Positions 8,355 to 16,133 of a stretch of 64,000 nucleotides of DNA are shown here, in pieces. A model generated the notes under the pieces. It saw only the letters and a program-made list of their open reading frames with translations. It was not told where the DNA came from and did no database searches. The position numbers and the translations under genes were made by a program. The DNA is from Catellatospora sp. TT07R-123 (GTDB lineage: Bacteria; Actinomycetota; Actinomycetes; Mycobacteriales; Micromonosporaceae), in the NCBI RefSeq assembly GCF_018327705.1, contig NZ_BNEM01000002.1, forward strand, positions 992,001 to 1,056,000, in the 5' to 3' direction. Positions within the stretch are counted from its first letter, which is position 1. The number at the start of each line of letters is the position of its first letter.

Positions 8355-8400
8355 GGACCGGGTACGGCGGGCCAGCCGGGCCGCAGGTCGTACCCGGTCC
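8355..8400 (+). terminator. Hairpin terminator after the stress-protein gene
   Basis: An 11-bp perfect stem (8355-8365 with 8390-8400) encloses a 24-base GC-rich loop that can pair further. It begins 20 bases after the stress-protein stop. Confidence 0.6.
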
Positions 8401-8491
8401 AAAGTGCAAGTTTTAGGCATGAGCATGCAATAACTCCACTTGCCGATGCCAGATTTCGATATAGGTATTCAATGATCCGGTTAAGCTCTGC

Positions 8492-8497
8492 TATACA
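8492..8497 (+). promoter_or_regulatory. -10 element for a probably leaderless GT8 mRNA
   Basis: TATACA lies six bases upstream of the GTG start at 8504, so transcription would begin at or next to the start codon. A weak -35 (TTCAAT, 8468-8473) is 18 bp upstream. The surrounding 8401-8500 is conspicuously AT-rich compared with the rest of the window. Confidence 0.45.
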
Positions 8498-8503
8498 GCC
8501 GGA

Positions 8504-9319
8504 GTGGATATTGCTTTCGCGTTCGATGAGGCGTACGCCGGGCACGCCCGGGTCGCCCTGGAGTCGGTGCTGGACCGCGGAGAGCGCGACGACGTCACGT
8601 TCTGGCTGCTGACCACCGACCAGGTGGCCAAGGAGCAGGAACCGTCGCTGCGGCGGCAGCTCGCCGGGCGGGGGCGGCTGCACCTGCTCACCGCCGGCGA
8701 CGCGTTCCGCTCGCTGCCGGTGGCCGAGCTGGAGGCCATGTCCTGGCTCACTCCCGGCATGTACCTGCGGCTGCTGCTGCCGGACCTCGTCGACGGCCCC
8801 GACCGCCTGCTCTACCTGGACGCCGACGTCCACGTCTGCGGCGACCTCGGCCCGCTGTGGCAGGTGCCGCTGGACGGCGTGCCGCTCGCGGCGGTGCGCG
8901 ACGCGTTCGCCGACCGCTTCGACGCCTTCGGCGGCATCCCCGGGTCAGGCCCGGAGCATCCCGCCGACGCGCCGTACTTCAACTCCGGGGTCATCCTGAT
9001 CAACCTGCCGCAGTGGCGCGAGCTGGACGTGACCGAGCGCTGCCTGGCCTACCTGGCCGAGAACGGCGACCGGCTGCGCTTCCCCGACCAGGACGCGCTG
9101 AACCTGGTCGCGTACGAGCGCTGGCGGCGGCTGCCGCCCCGCTGGAACCACATGTGCAGCTACGAGCTGGAGCCGATGGCGGCGTCCGAGCGCGCCGCGC
9201 AGGACGTGCGCATCATGCACTTCGCCGGTCCGCGCAAGCCCTGGACGGAGGGCTTCCGGCCGGGCTTCCGCCAGCAGCGCCACCGCGACCTCGCCGCCCG
9301 GGTGGCGGCCTTCGCCTGA
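8504..9319 (+). CDS. Glycosyltransferase family 8 protein
   Basis: 271 aa. The GT-A fold of family GT8 is recognisable: the N-terminal MDIAFAFDEAYAGHARVALESVL resembles the nucleotide-sugar entry strand, the metal-binding DxD is in LLYLDADVHVCGDL at about residue 105, and YFNSGVILINLPQWR plus the late IMHFAGPRKPW are family-typical. GT8 enzymes transfer glucose or galactose from UDP-sugars with retention. No signal peptide or membrane helix, so it acts in the cytosol. The GTG at 8504 lacks a properly spaced SD but has a -10-like TATACA six bases upstream, suggesting a leaderless message. No neighbouring sugar-biosynthesis genes define the acceptor. Confidence 0.88.
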   Translation: MDIAFAFDEAYAGHARVALESVLDRGERDDVTFWLLTTDQVAKEQEPSLRRQLAGRGRLHLLTAGDAFRSLPVAELEAMSWLTPGMYLRLLLPDLVDGPDRLLYLDADVHVCGDLGPLWQVPLDGVPLAAVRDAFADRFDAFGGIPGSGPEHPADAPYFNSGVILINLPQWRELDVTERCLAYLAENGDRLRFPDQDALNLVAYERWRRLPPRWNHMCSYELEPMAASERAAQDVRIMHFAGPRKPWTEGFRPGFRQQRHRDLAARVAAFA

Positions 9320-9320
9320 G

Positions 9321-9335
9321 CGGGGGCCGCCCCCG
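9321..9335. terminator. Short convergent hairpin
   Basis: CGGGG (9321-9325) can pair with CCCCG (9331-9335) in the 22-base space between the GT8 stop and the SDR stop, a minimal bidirectional terminator. Confidence 0.4.
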
Positions 9336-9341
9336 GACGCC

Positions 9342-10178
9342 TCACGCCGGATAGTCTGTCGACACGCTGACCTCGGCCCACTTCTCGGTCTCCGCCGCGC
9401 GGGCCTGCTCGGCGGTGCGGGCCGAGCGCAGCGCGTCGGAGCCCAGCAGCAGCCGCCGCGGCGGCTCCTCGGCGTCGGCGAGGTCGATGAGCACCTGCGC
9501 CGCGCGGACCGGGTCGCCCGGCTCGCTGCCCTGGTACTTCTCCCGGAACTTCAGGAACTCCCCCACGGTGGCCTGGTAGTCCGCACCCACCGGCACCGAG
9601 GTGCGGCCCGCGCCCGCGCCCCACTTCGTGCGGAACCCGCCCGGCTCCACGATGGTCACCTTCACCCCGAACGGCGCCACCTCCCGGGCCAGCACCTCGG
9701 AGAACCCCTCCACCCCGAACTTCGCGGTCTGGTACGCCGCCAGGCCGGGCGAGCCGCCGACCCGGCCGCCGACCGACGAGAACTGCATGACGTGGCCGCG
9801 GCGCTGGCGCCGCAGCACCGGCAGCGCCGCCCGGGTCACGTTGACGACGCCGAACAGGTTCGTCTCGATCTGGGCCCGGAACTCGTCGTCGGGCATCTCC
9901 TCGATCGACCCGGAGTTGGCGTACCCGGCGTTGTTGACGACGACGTCGAGGCCGCCGAAGGCGTCCACGGCCGCCTGGACCGCAGCGTTGGCGGCCGCCG
10001 CGTCGGTCACGTCGAGGGCGACCGCACGCACCCGGTCGCCGTACTCGGTGACGAGCGCGGTGAGCGCGGACGTGTCGCGGGCGGTGGCCACGACGGTGTC
10101 GCCGTGCGCCAGCACCGCCTTGGCCAGCTCGTACCCGAAGCCGCTGGAGGTTCCGGTGATCAGCCAGGTCTTGGACAT
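9342..10178 (-). CDS. SDR family oxidoreductase
   Basis: 278 aa classical SDR. TGTSSGFG at about residues 8-15 binds NAD(P), NNAG occurs near residue 88, serines precede the catalytic YQTAK, and PGGFRT follows as usual. It resembles the SDR group often annotated 'oxidoreductase' in actinomycetes, substrate unknown. ATG at 10178 follows AAGGAG. It lies 24 bases downstream of a TetR gene on the same strand, so the two form a regulator-enzyme operon likely controlled from the palindrome near 10853. Confidence 0.9.
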   Translation of the reverse strand: MSKTWLITGTSSGFGYELAKAVLAHGDTVVATARDTSALTALVTEYGDRVRAVALDVTDAAAANAAVQAAVDAFGGLDVVVNNAGYANSGSIEEMPDDEFRAQIETNLFGVVNVTRAALPVLRRQRRGHVMQFSSVGGRVGGSPGLAAYQTAKFGVEGFSEVLAREVAPFGVKVTIVEPGGFRTKWGAGAGRTSVPVGADYQATVGEFLKFREKYQGSEPGDPVRAAQVLIDLADAEEPPRRLLLGSDALRSARTAEQARAAETEKWAEVSVSTDYPA

Positions 10179-10202
10179 GAGGTGTCTCTCCTTACCGTTG
10201 TT

Positions 10203-10814
10203 TCAGCGCGGGCCGGGCGCGTGCACCCAGGCGGGCACCAGCGCGACCAGGTCCGCGATCAGTTCCTCGCGCGGGCGGGGCTCGGCCAGCCAGGCGGCGA
10301 CGGCCGCCGCCAGCCCGTGGCCGAGGAAGACCGCCGCGGTCGCGAGTTCGGCGGGCGGGCGCATCGGCGCGAACCCGATCCGCTCGAAGTAGTAGCTGAT
10401 GTTGTCGGCCAGCTGCTGGCCGAACCGGGCCAGCGCGGCACCGCCGTCGGCCGAGCCGAACACGGCGACGAGCTCGGTCCGCTGCCGTTCGACCTGGTCG
10501 ACGATGTTGCCCAGGACCAGCCGTGAGGCCTGCTCGCCGCTGGCGGTGTCGCTCAGCCGGACCGCGAGGTCCTGTTCGGGCAGGTCGCGCAGGGCCTGTT
10601 CGAGGACGTACACGGCGAGCGCGCCGGTGGTGTCGAAGTGCGCGTAGAACGACGACCGGTTGAGCCCGGCCTCGGCCACGATCGCGCTGACCGTCACCGG
10701 GACGCCCGGATCGCGGGCGGTGATCGCCGTGAACGCCCCGGCCAGCCGCGCCCGGGTCCGCACGGCCCGGGGGTCGCTGCTGTGCCCGGAGCCGGACGTG
10801 ACGACGCTTCCCAC
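10203..10814 (-). CDS. TetR/AcrR family transcriptional regulator
   Basis: 203 aa. The N-terminal HTH is around VTVSAIVAEAGLNRSSFYAHF (about residues 39-59). The C-terminal ligand domain is rich in Ala/Leu helices. First gene of an apparent operon with the downstream SDR. On the minus strand a -35-like TTGGCG (10845-10850) and a -10-like TAGGCT lie 18 bp apart upstream, and the imperfect palindrome 10841-10866 overlaps the -35, consistent with autorepression. ATG at 10814 lacks a strong SD. Confidence 0.9.
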   Translation of the reverse strand: MGSVVTSGSGHSSDPRAVRTRARLAGAFTAITARDPGVPVTVSAIVAEAGLNRSSFYAHFDTTGALAVYVLEQALRDLPEQDLAVRLSDTASGEQASRLVLGNIVDQVERQRTELVAVFGSADGGAALARFGQQLADNISYYFERIGFAPMRPPAELATAAVFLGHGLAAAVAAWLAEPRPREELIADLVALVPAWVHAPGPR

Positions 10815-10840
10815 CAGGCCAGCCTAGCCAGCTCTCCGCG

Positions 10841-10866
10841 ACTTCGCCAACACTTGTCGGAGAAGT
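10841..10866. promoter_or_regulatory. Imperfect palindrome over the TetR-SDR promoter (candidate operator)
   Basis: A 26-bp interrupted palindrome with outer arms ACTTC...GAAGT and inner matches around centre 10853.5. It overlaps the -35-like hexamer of the minus-strand TetR-SDR operon. Binding by the local TetR is inference. Confidence 0.45.
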
Positions 10867-10986
10867 AGCTCACAGCGGAGCTTGCCGGAACGTGACGATT
10901 GCTGACTATTACGGACCATTGCTGACAGAATGATGGGGCAGGCATTCGCTGCCACCATGCCGGCGGGTCATCACGGGGGCAGGGGA

Positions 10987-13113
10987 ATGGTCGAAACAGG
11001 CCGGGTATCGCCGCCCGACCGCGATCGGGTCGTGGTCGGCTTCGCGCTAGGCGCCCTCGGCTGGCTGATCCTCTACGGCGCGCTCACCTACCTGACGCGG
11101 GACTCCCCGGACCTGGCCAAGTTCGTCGGCGAGATCGTCTACCTGGTCCCGATGGTGACCCTGGTCGGACTGAGCGTCTACGCCGCCCGGCGCACCACCG
11201 GCCGGATCCGGACCGCATGGCGGCTGCTGGTGGTGGCCAACGTCCTGTGGACGATCGGCGACACCATCTGGGCGGTGTACGTCTACATCTCCCCGACCGG
11301 CCCGCCGGTGCCCTCGGCGGCCGACGCCTGCTACATCCTGCGCTACCTGCTGACGCTGCTCGCCATCGTGATCGGGCTCGGGCTGCGCATCCGCGGCATG
11401 CTCGACGCCCTGCTGGTGGCCGCCGCGGCGGCCGCGATCGGCTGGCAGGTCATCATCGCGCCGCTGGTGCCGGAGAACTGGAACCCCGCCGCGTTCGTCA
11501 CCTTCCTGTACCCGGTGTTCTCGGTGATCATCGCCAGCGTGCTGGCGGCCCTGCTGCTGACCGGGTCGCGCCGGGTGCCCGCCTCCATGGTCGTGGTCGG
11601 CACGGCGTTCGGGTTCGCCTCGGTGTTCGACGCGGTGTACGCGTACTCCAGCGTGCTGGGCGCGTACACCAGCTCCACCTGGCTCAACGTCGGCTGGCAG
11701 GCCGAGGTGCTGCTGCTGTGCGTCGCGGCGCTGATGGCCGCCCGCCGGCGCGACGGCGACGAGCGCCTGCTCCAGCAGGCCCAGGAGGTGTCCTTCCTGC
11801 CCGCGCTGGTGGCCGTGGTGATCGTCGGCGGCCTCGTCGTGGCGGACATGATCCTGGTCGGGCAGATCAGCCGGGTGACCCTGTCGGTCGCGATGCTGCT
11901 GCTCATGGGCCTGCTGCTACGCCAGATCGCCGCCGCGCGGGACCGGTCCCGGCTGACCGACCAGCTGCGTACCGCCGCCATCACCGACGCGCTGACCGGC
12001 CTGTACAACCGGCGCTTCTTCGAGGAGATGCTGGCGGGCGAGATAGCCGCAGGCCGCCGCCACGCCCCGCTGAGCCTCATCCTGATCGACCTCGACCACT
12101 TCAAGACCGTCAACGACACCCACGGCCACCCCGTGGGCGACGCGGTGCTGACCGCGGTCGCCGACCGGCTGCGGCGCCCGATCCGGGGCAGCGAGCTGCT
12201 CTGCCGCTACGGCGGGGAGGAGTTCGTGTGCCTGCTGCCCCGCACCGACGGGCACGCGGCCGTGGAACTGGCCGAACAGATGCGGGCCGACCTGCGCTCG
12301 ACCCCGCTGGCGGTTTCCGGCGCCGCCGAGCCGCTGCCGCTGACCGCGTCGTTCGGGGTCGCCTGCGCCGACCCGGCCGACGGCGACGGCCAGCTCCCCC
12401 CGGACGGCCTCGTCGACGCCGCCGACCGGGCGCTGTACCGGGCCAAGGCGCTCGGACGCGACCAGGTGATCCTGTGCGGGCGGTCCGGACAGGTCGAGGC
12501 GGCTCCGGCGCTCGACCTGCCCGCCGGCCTGGTCTGGCTGGCCGACGAGGCCGACCGCATCCGCGGCGACGACTCCCTGGGCGCGGCGGTGAGCGGATGG
12601 GCCTGGCAGACCGCGGCCCGGCTCGGGCTGGACGAGGCGGCCCAGCTGCGCACCGCCGCCGCCGCCCGCCTGTACGGCATCGGCTGCCTCAACCTCGGCT
12701 GCGGCCGCCCCCGACCTGACGGGGCGGATCCGGCCCGGCCGGACGGCACCCCGCCCCAGCCCGAAGGCGCCGCCCACCTCGTCGCAGAGCTGTCCCACCG
12801 GCCGGACCTGGCACCACTCATCGCCGCCCACCACGAGCACCACGACGGCAGCGGCTACCCGTGCGGGCTCGCCGGGCGGGACATCCCGATCGGCGCGCGG
12901 ATCATCGCCGTATGCCATGCCTGGGCCGACGCGCGCGGCCCGGCGCTGAGCACCGGCGAGGCCCGCCTGATGCTCGCCACCGGCCGCGGCACCCGGTTCG
13001 ACCCGGCCGTGCTGGACGCCTTCCTCTCCCTGGTGGACGAAGGCGCGATCACCGGGCCCGAGCCGCGCCGGCGGTCGGCCGGCCAGACCCGGCTCGGCAC
13101 CGCTCCGGGCTAG
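10987..13113 (+). CDS. Membrane GGDEF protein with degenerate HD-GYP C-terminus
   Basis: 708 aa from ATG 10987, which follows a G-rich SD; an in-frame ATG at 10930 lacks one. About ten hydrophobic segments fill residues 10-305. A GGDEF domain follows (about 325-490) with an intact active-site YGGEEF near 408 and the upstream TDALTGLYNRRFF, so diguanylate cyclase activity is expected. The C-terminal part (about 510-690) resembles an HD-GYP phosphodiesterase: HHEHHDGSGYPCGL retains HHD and GYP, but the N-terminal HD metal site is replaced (RLYGIGCLNLG where LHDIGK is usual), so hydrolysis is doubtful. It probably synthesises c-di-GMP in response to a membrane signal. The stop codon overlaps that of the convergent DUF4132-like gene. 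Confidence 0.88.
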   Translation: MVETGRVSPPDRDRVVVGFALGALGWLILYGALTYLTRDSPDLAKFVGEIVYLVPMVTLVGLSVYAARRTTGRIRTAWRLLVVANVLWTIGDTIWAVYVYISPTGPPVPSAADACYILRYLLTLLAIVIGLGLRIRGMLDALLVAAAAAAIGWQVIIAPLVPENWNPAAFVTFLYPVFSVIIASVLAALLLTGSRRVPASMVVVGTAFGFASVFDAVYAYSSVLGAYTSSTWLNVGWQAEVLLLCVAALMAARRRDGDERLLQQAQEVSFLPALVAVVIVGGLVVADMILVGQISRVTLSVAMLLLMGLLLRQIAAARDRSRLTDQLRTAAITDALTGLYNRRFFEEMLAGEIAAGRRHAPLSLILIDLDHFKTVNDTHGHPVGDAVLTAVADRLRRPIRGSELLCRYGGEEFVCLLPRTDGHAAVELAEQMRADLRSTPLAVSGAAEPLPLTASFGVACADPADGDGQLPPDGLVDAADRALYRAKALGRDQVILCGRSGQVEAAPALDLPAGLVWLADEADRIRGDDSLGAAVSGWAWQTAARLGLDEAAQLRTAAAARLYGIGCLNLGCGRPRPDGADPARPDGTPPQPEGAAHLVAELSHRPDLAPLIAAHHEHHDGSGYPCGLAGRDIPIGARIIAVCHAWADARGPALSTGEARLMLATGRGTRFDPAVLDAFLSLVDEGAITGPEPRRRSAGQTRLGTAPG

Positions 13114-15557
13114 CTCGGCTCGGCGCCCAGTCCCATCCTGCCCAGCGTCCACGAGTCGATCTTCTCGTCCTCGGCCAGCGCCAGGACCCGGCCGAGCAGC
13201 CGCATCATCCGGTAGTCGACGGACTCGACGGTCCGGAACAGCGCCGGATGGGACTCGTCGCCGAGGCTGTGCGGCACGTCGGCGGGCCGGATGCCGTCAC
13301 CGATCAGGACGACTTCCGTACCCAGGTGCACCCGGTACACCGCGAGCGAACCGCGGATCACGACCGTGTCCCCGTCCCAGCTGATCCGGTCCGTGGCCCG
13401 TTCGGCCAGCACGGCGGTCAGCAGCTCGGCGCGGGCACGGGCCCGGCCCGTCGCGTAGTCGCCGACGCTGCGCCGCCCCGCCCACGCGGCCAGGTCCAGA
13501 TCGCGCACCGCCTCGGAGAACACCACCGGCGGCACCCCGTCGGCCGCGACGGTCCCGTCACCGGCGCGGAACTCCAGCCGGTCGAAGGACACGTCGCCCG
13601 CACCCCAGTAGCCCGTCGTGGTCCCGTGCAGCACGGCGCTGTGCGCCCCGATCTGCCTGACCGCGTACGGCAGCGGGGCGTCGTGCAGCGACCAGCCTCG
13701 GGTCGACAGCTCCCGCACGACCGCGGCGCCCGCGATCACCCGGCCGGTGAATCGGGTCGACTGCCCCGCCACCTCCTGCGGGGTCGGCGCGTACCACTCC
13801 CGGAACAGCTGCGGGACCGGCTGGCACAACCGGCGCCGGGCCGCCTCGGCCTGCCGGGACGCCAGCTGCCCGGCCGCGGCCAGCGCGGCCGGGTGCGCGG
13901 CCGTGACCGCGCCCGCGCCGTCGAGCTCGTCGAGCAGCCCGAACCGCCCGCCCGCGTCCTGCCACACCAGCAGCGGCAGCAGCGCCGCACCGGCCGGGGT
14001 GGCCCGCAACCGGGCCAGCTCCGCGGGCGGCAGCGGCACCCCGGTCGTGACGAGGCGGCGCAGCATCCGGCTCAGCCGCGCGGTGTGGCCGCGCAGCAGC
14101 TCGTGCTGCTCGCGCAGCGCCGCCACGCCCGGCTCGTCGCGCACGGCCTTCGGCACCGACTTCAGCACCCGGGCGCCCTTGGCGGCGATGATCGCGGGTT
14201 CGACGCCGTCGAACCCGACCACGGCCGTGTACGGCCCGGCCGTGAGCACCGGCGCGACCGGGGTCGGCGAGTACGCCTCCCCGGCGGCGTCCAGCGCGGC
14301 GGCGTCGGCATACCCGCCGAGCTGGGCCAGATGGTCCAGGGCGACGCTCACCGCGTTCGCGTGCTGGCGGCGCCGGTCCGTCGCGGGCAGCTCCATCCCG
14401 TGCCGGTGCAGCTCGCGCAGCGCCACCCAGCGGTCCAGCACCGTCTCACCGTCGGACAGCGGCAGCATGCCGTACGCGGTGATGCCGACCGGCGAGTCCT
14501 TGGCCACCCGGGCCATGACCGCGTCGCGGCGCAGGCCCAGCGCCGCCGCGACCACGTCGTTGGGCGCCAGCTTCAGCAGCCGGGCCAGGTCGGCCGCACC
14601 CGCCTCGGCCGCCGCCGCGAGGATCGCCGCCCGGTCGTTGCGCACCACCCGGCTCGTCGCCTGGCCGGTCTGGATCAGCCGCAGCAGGCGGTCGGCGCCC
14701 GCAAGCCCCAGCAGCGGCAGCAGCACCTGCGCGTCCCCGGCCGCCAGCCGCAGCGTGAACGCCTGCTCCTGCCGCTGCGGCGGCGCGCCGCGCAGATGCT
14801 CGACCAGCTCGGCGCGTTCAGCCGGGGTCAGTTCGGCCGCGCCGAGGTACCGGACCACGCGCCAGTTGCCGGTGTAGTCCAGCGCCCGCAGCACGAACCG
14901 CAGCCCGCGCGGCTCGGGCATGGACACCACGCGGTCGTAGTCGACGTCCGGTGCGCTGGTGAGCTGCCACAGGTGCTCCTCCCAGGCGGGCCGGAACCGG
15001 TCGGAGACGGCCGCGGCGACGGCCGGGGCGTAGTAGCCGAACAGATGATGGACCAGGTCCATGTCTTCGGCGAGATGCGCGACGACCTCGTCGTCCAGCC
15101 CGCCTGAGGTGTGCAGCGCCTCCAGCAGCATCGCGCGCGACGGCCTGTCCGTGCGGCCGAACGGCGTGAGCGCGATGGCGCGCAGCAGGCGCCGGTCACC
15201 GGCGGTGGCCGCGGCGTCGACCAGCGGGTCCAGCTGGAGCTCGCCGGGATCCCGCAGCCGGAGCAGCCCCAGCACCGCCTGGACCCGGGCCGTGGTCGGC
15301 CAGGGGGCGTCGAGCACGTCGGCCAGGTCGGCCGGATCGGTGAGCGGGAACGCCGCGTCGTACAGCCGGTCCAGTTCGGCCTCGTCGGCGTTGGCCAGGC
15401 GCCGGGCGACACCCGGATCGCCGAGCAGATGCAGCATGTCCCGGGCCACGGCCCGCAGGGCGTCGTGATCGGCGGCGTCGGCCGCCTTGCGCGCCTGATG
15501 GACCAGCGCCATCATCGCCAGCGGGTTGACCGGCGCGTTCCTCGCGTACGCCTGCAT
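13110..15557 (-). CDS. DUF4132-like large cytosolic protein
   Basis: 815 aa without signal peptide or membrane segment. The N-terminal two thirds are Ala/Leu-rich helical repeats, HEAT-like by eye. The C-terminal third contains LFREWYAPTPQE...STRFTGRVI, a later PPVVFSEAVRDLDLAAW and a final YRVHLGTEVVLIGD, an order of motifs I associate with DUF4132/DUF7737-type proteins (often WGR- or MolR-linked in other bacteria). The biochemical function of the family is not established to my knowledge. It ends by sharing a CTAG with the convergent GGDEF gene, and its start faces the Trypco1 gene, transcribed the same way. ATG at 15557; SD weak. Confidence 0.65.
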   Translation of the reverse strand: MQAYARNAPVNPLAMMALVHQARKAADAADHDALRAVARDMLHLLGDPGVARRLANADEAELDRLYDAAFPLTDPADLADVLDAPWPTTARVQAVLGLLRLRDPGELQLDPLVDAAATAGDRRLLRAIALTPFGRTDRPSRAMLLEALHTSGGLDDEVVAHLAEDMDLVHHLFGYYAPAVAAAVSDRFRPAWEEHLWQLTSAPDVDYDRVVSMPEPRGLRFVLRALDYTGNWRVVRYLGAAELTPAERAELVEHLRGAPPQRQEQAFTLRLAAGDAQVLLPLLGLAGADRLLRLIQTGQATSRVVRNDRAAILAAAAEAGAADLARLLKLAPNDVVAAALGLRRDAVMARVAKDSPVGITAYGMLPLSDGETVLDRWVALRELHRHGMELPATDRRRQHANAVSVALDHLAQLGGYADAAALDAAGEAYSPTPVAPVLTAGPYTAVVGFDGVEPAIIAAKGARVLKSVPKAVRDEPGVAALREQHELLRGHTARLSRMLRRLVTTGVPLPPAELARLRATPAGAALLPLLVWQDAGGRFGLLDELDGAGAVTAAHPAALAAAGQLASRQAEAARRRLCQPVPQLFREWYAPTPQEVAGQSTRFTGRVIAGAAVVRELSTRGWSLHDAPLPYAVRQIGAHSAVLHGTTTGYWGAGDVSFDRLEFRAGDGTVAADGVPPVVFSEAVRDLDLAAWAGRRSVGDYATGRARARAELLTAVLAERATDRISWDGDTVVIRGSLAVYRVHLGTEVVLIGDGIRPADVPHSLGDESHPALFRTVESVDYRMMRLLGRVLALAEDEKIDSWTLGRMGLGAEPS

Positions 15558-15642
15558 GCCCCCGAGCCCGCCTTCCGTCGTCGCCGGAGCAGACCCTACG
15601 GGACGGCTGCGACAGGCGGGGCGGGCACGGGACGGGGGCGGA

Positions 15643-15990
15643 TCACGACTGCGGGCTGCGGCCTTCCGACGCGTTGTGCCAGCGTACGGTCACCCGCAAG
15701 TGCGAGCGCGCCTCGCTGCGGGTGATGACCGCGCCCGCCTCCACCGCCAGGTCCACGCCGAACTCGACCTCGACCTCGTCGGGCTGGGCCCGGCGCAGCT
15801 CGTCGAGCACCGCGCGGGCCGCCTCCGCGATCGGGCCCATGGCCTGCTGCAATGTGGTCGGGAACGCCTGGACGGCGTCGCTGATGCGGCCCGCCTTCAC
15901 CGGACCGCCGCCGACGGCGGCCGCCTGCCCCGCGCCCTCGACCAGGATCAGACCGCCGCCCGCCAGCGGCACCGCCATCACATCGTCCAT
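15643..15990 (-). CDS. Trypco1-type (trypsin-co-occurring) small protein
   Basis: 115 aa from ATG 15990, which follows an AGGGAG SD; a longer upstream frame lacks an SD. Motifs VPLAGGGLILVEG, a GPVKAGRISDAVQAF core, a helix TLQQAMGPIAEAARAVLDELR and the strand DEVEVEFGVDLAVEAG...SHLRVTVRW match the CU044_2847/Trypco1 type of small beta-rich protein. Such proteins are known to occur beside trypsin-like peptidases fused to STAND NTPases, and here the divergent neighbour is exactly that. It probably serves as a sensor, adaptor or peptidase substrate of the neighbouring giant (inference). Confidence 0.75.
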   Translation of the reverse strand: MDDVMAVPLAGGGLILVEGAGQAAAVGGGPVKAGRISDAVQAFPTTLQQAMGPIAEAARAVLDELRRAQPDEVEVEFGVDLAVEAGAVITRSEARSHLRVTVRWHNASEGRSPQS

Positions 15991-16078
15991 CGTGAACTCC
16001 CTGCTCCCGTTGTGTGCTCGCGGTTCGCCGCCGCTGCCGTCCGGCATGGACAGCGGGCGCGTACGGCAGTCCATTATG

Positions 16079-16096
16079 GTGTCCCGGTCGGGACAC
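16079..16096. promoter_or_regulatory. 18-bp palindrome in the Trypco1 / peptidase-NTPase divergent promoter
   Basis: GTGTCCC (16079-16085) and GGGACAC (16090-16096) flank GGTC. On the minus strand the near-consensus -10 CATAAT abuts the palindrome, so the palindrome occupies the spacer between -35 and -10 of the likely Trypco1 promoter. This is a typical repressor position. Confidence 0.6.
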
Positions 16097-16133
16097 GGGA
16101 GGGTGCCATGGCATTGACGGGGCGGTACTGCCG

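Noticed and set aside
12861..15107. 748-aa plus-strand frame over the DUF4132-like gene
   Set aside because: Antisense, His/Arg/Gln-rich, no family; the minus frame has ordered motifs.
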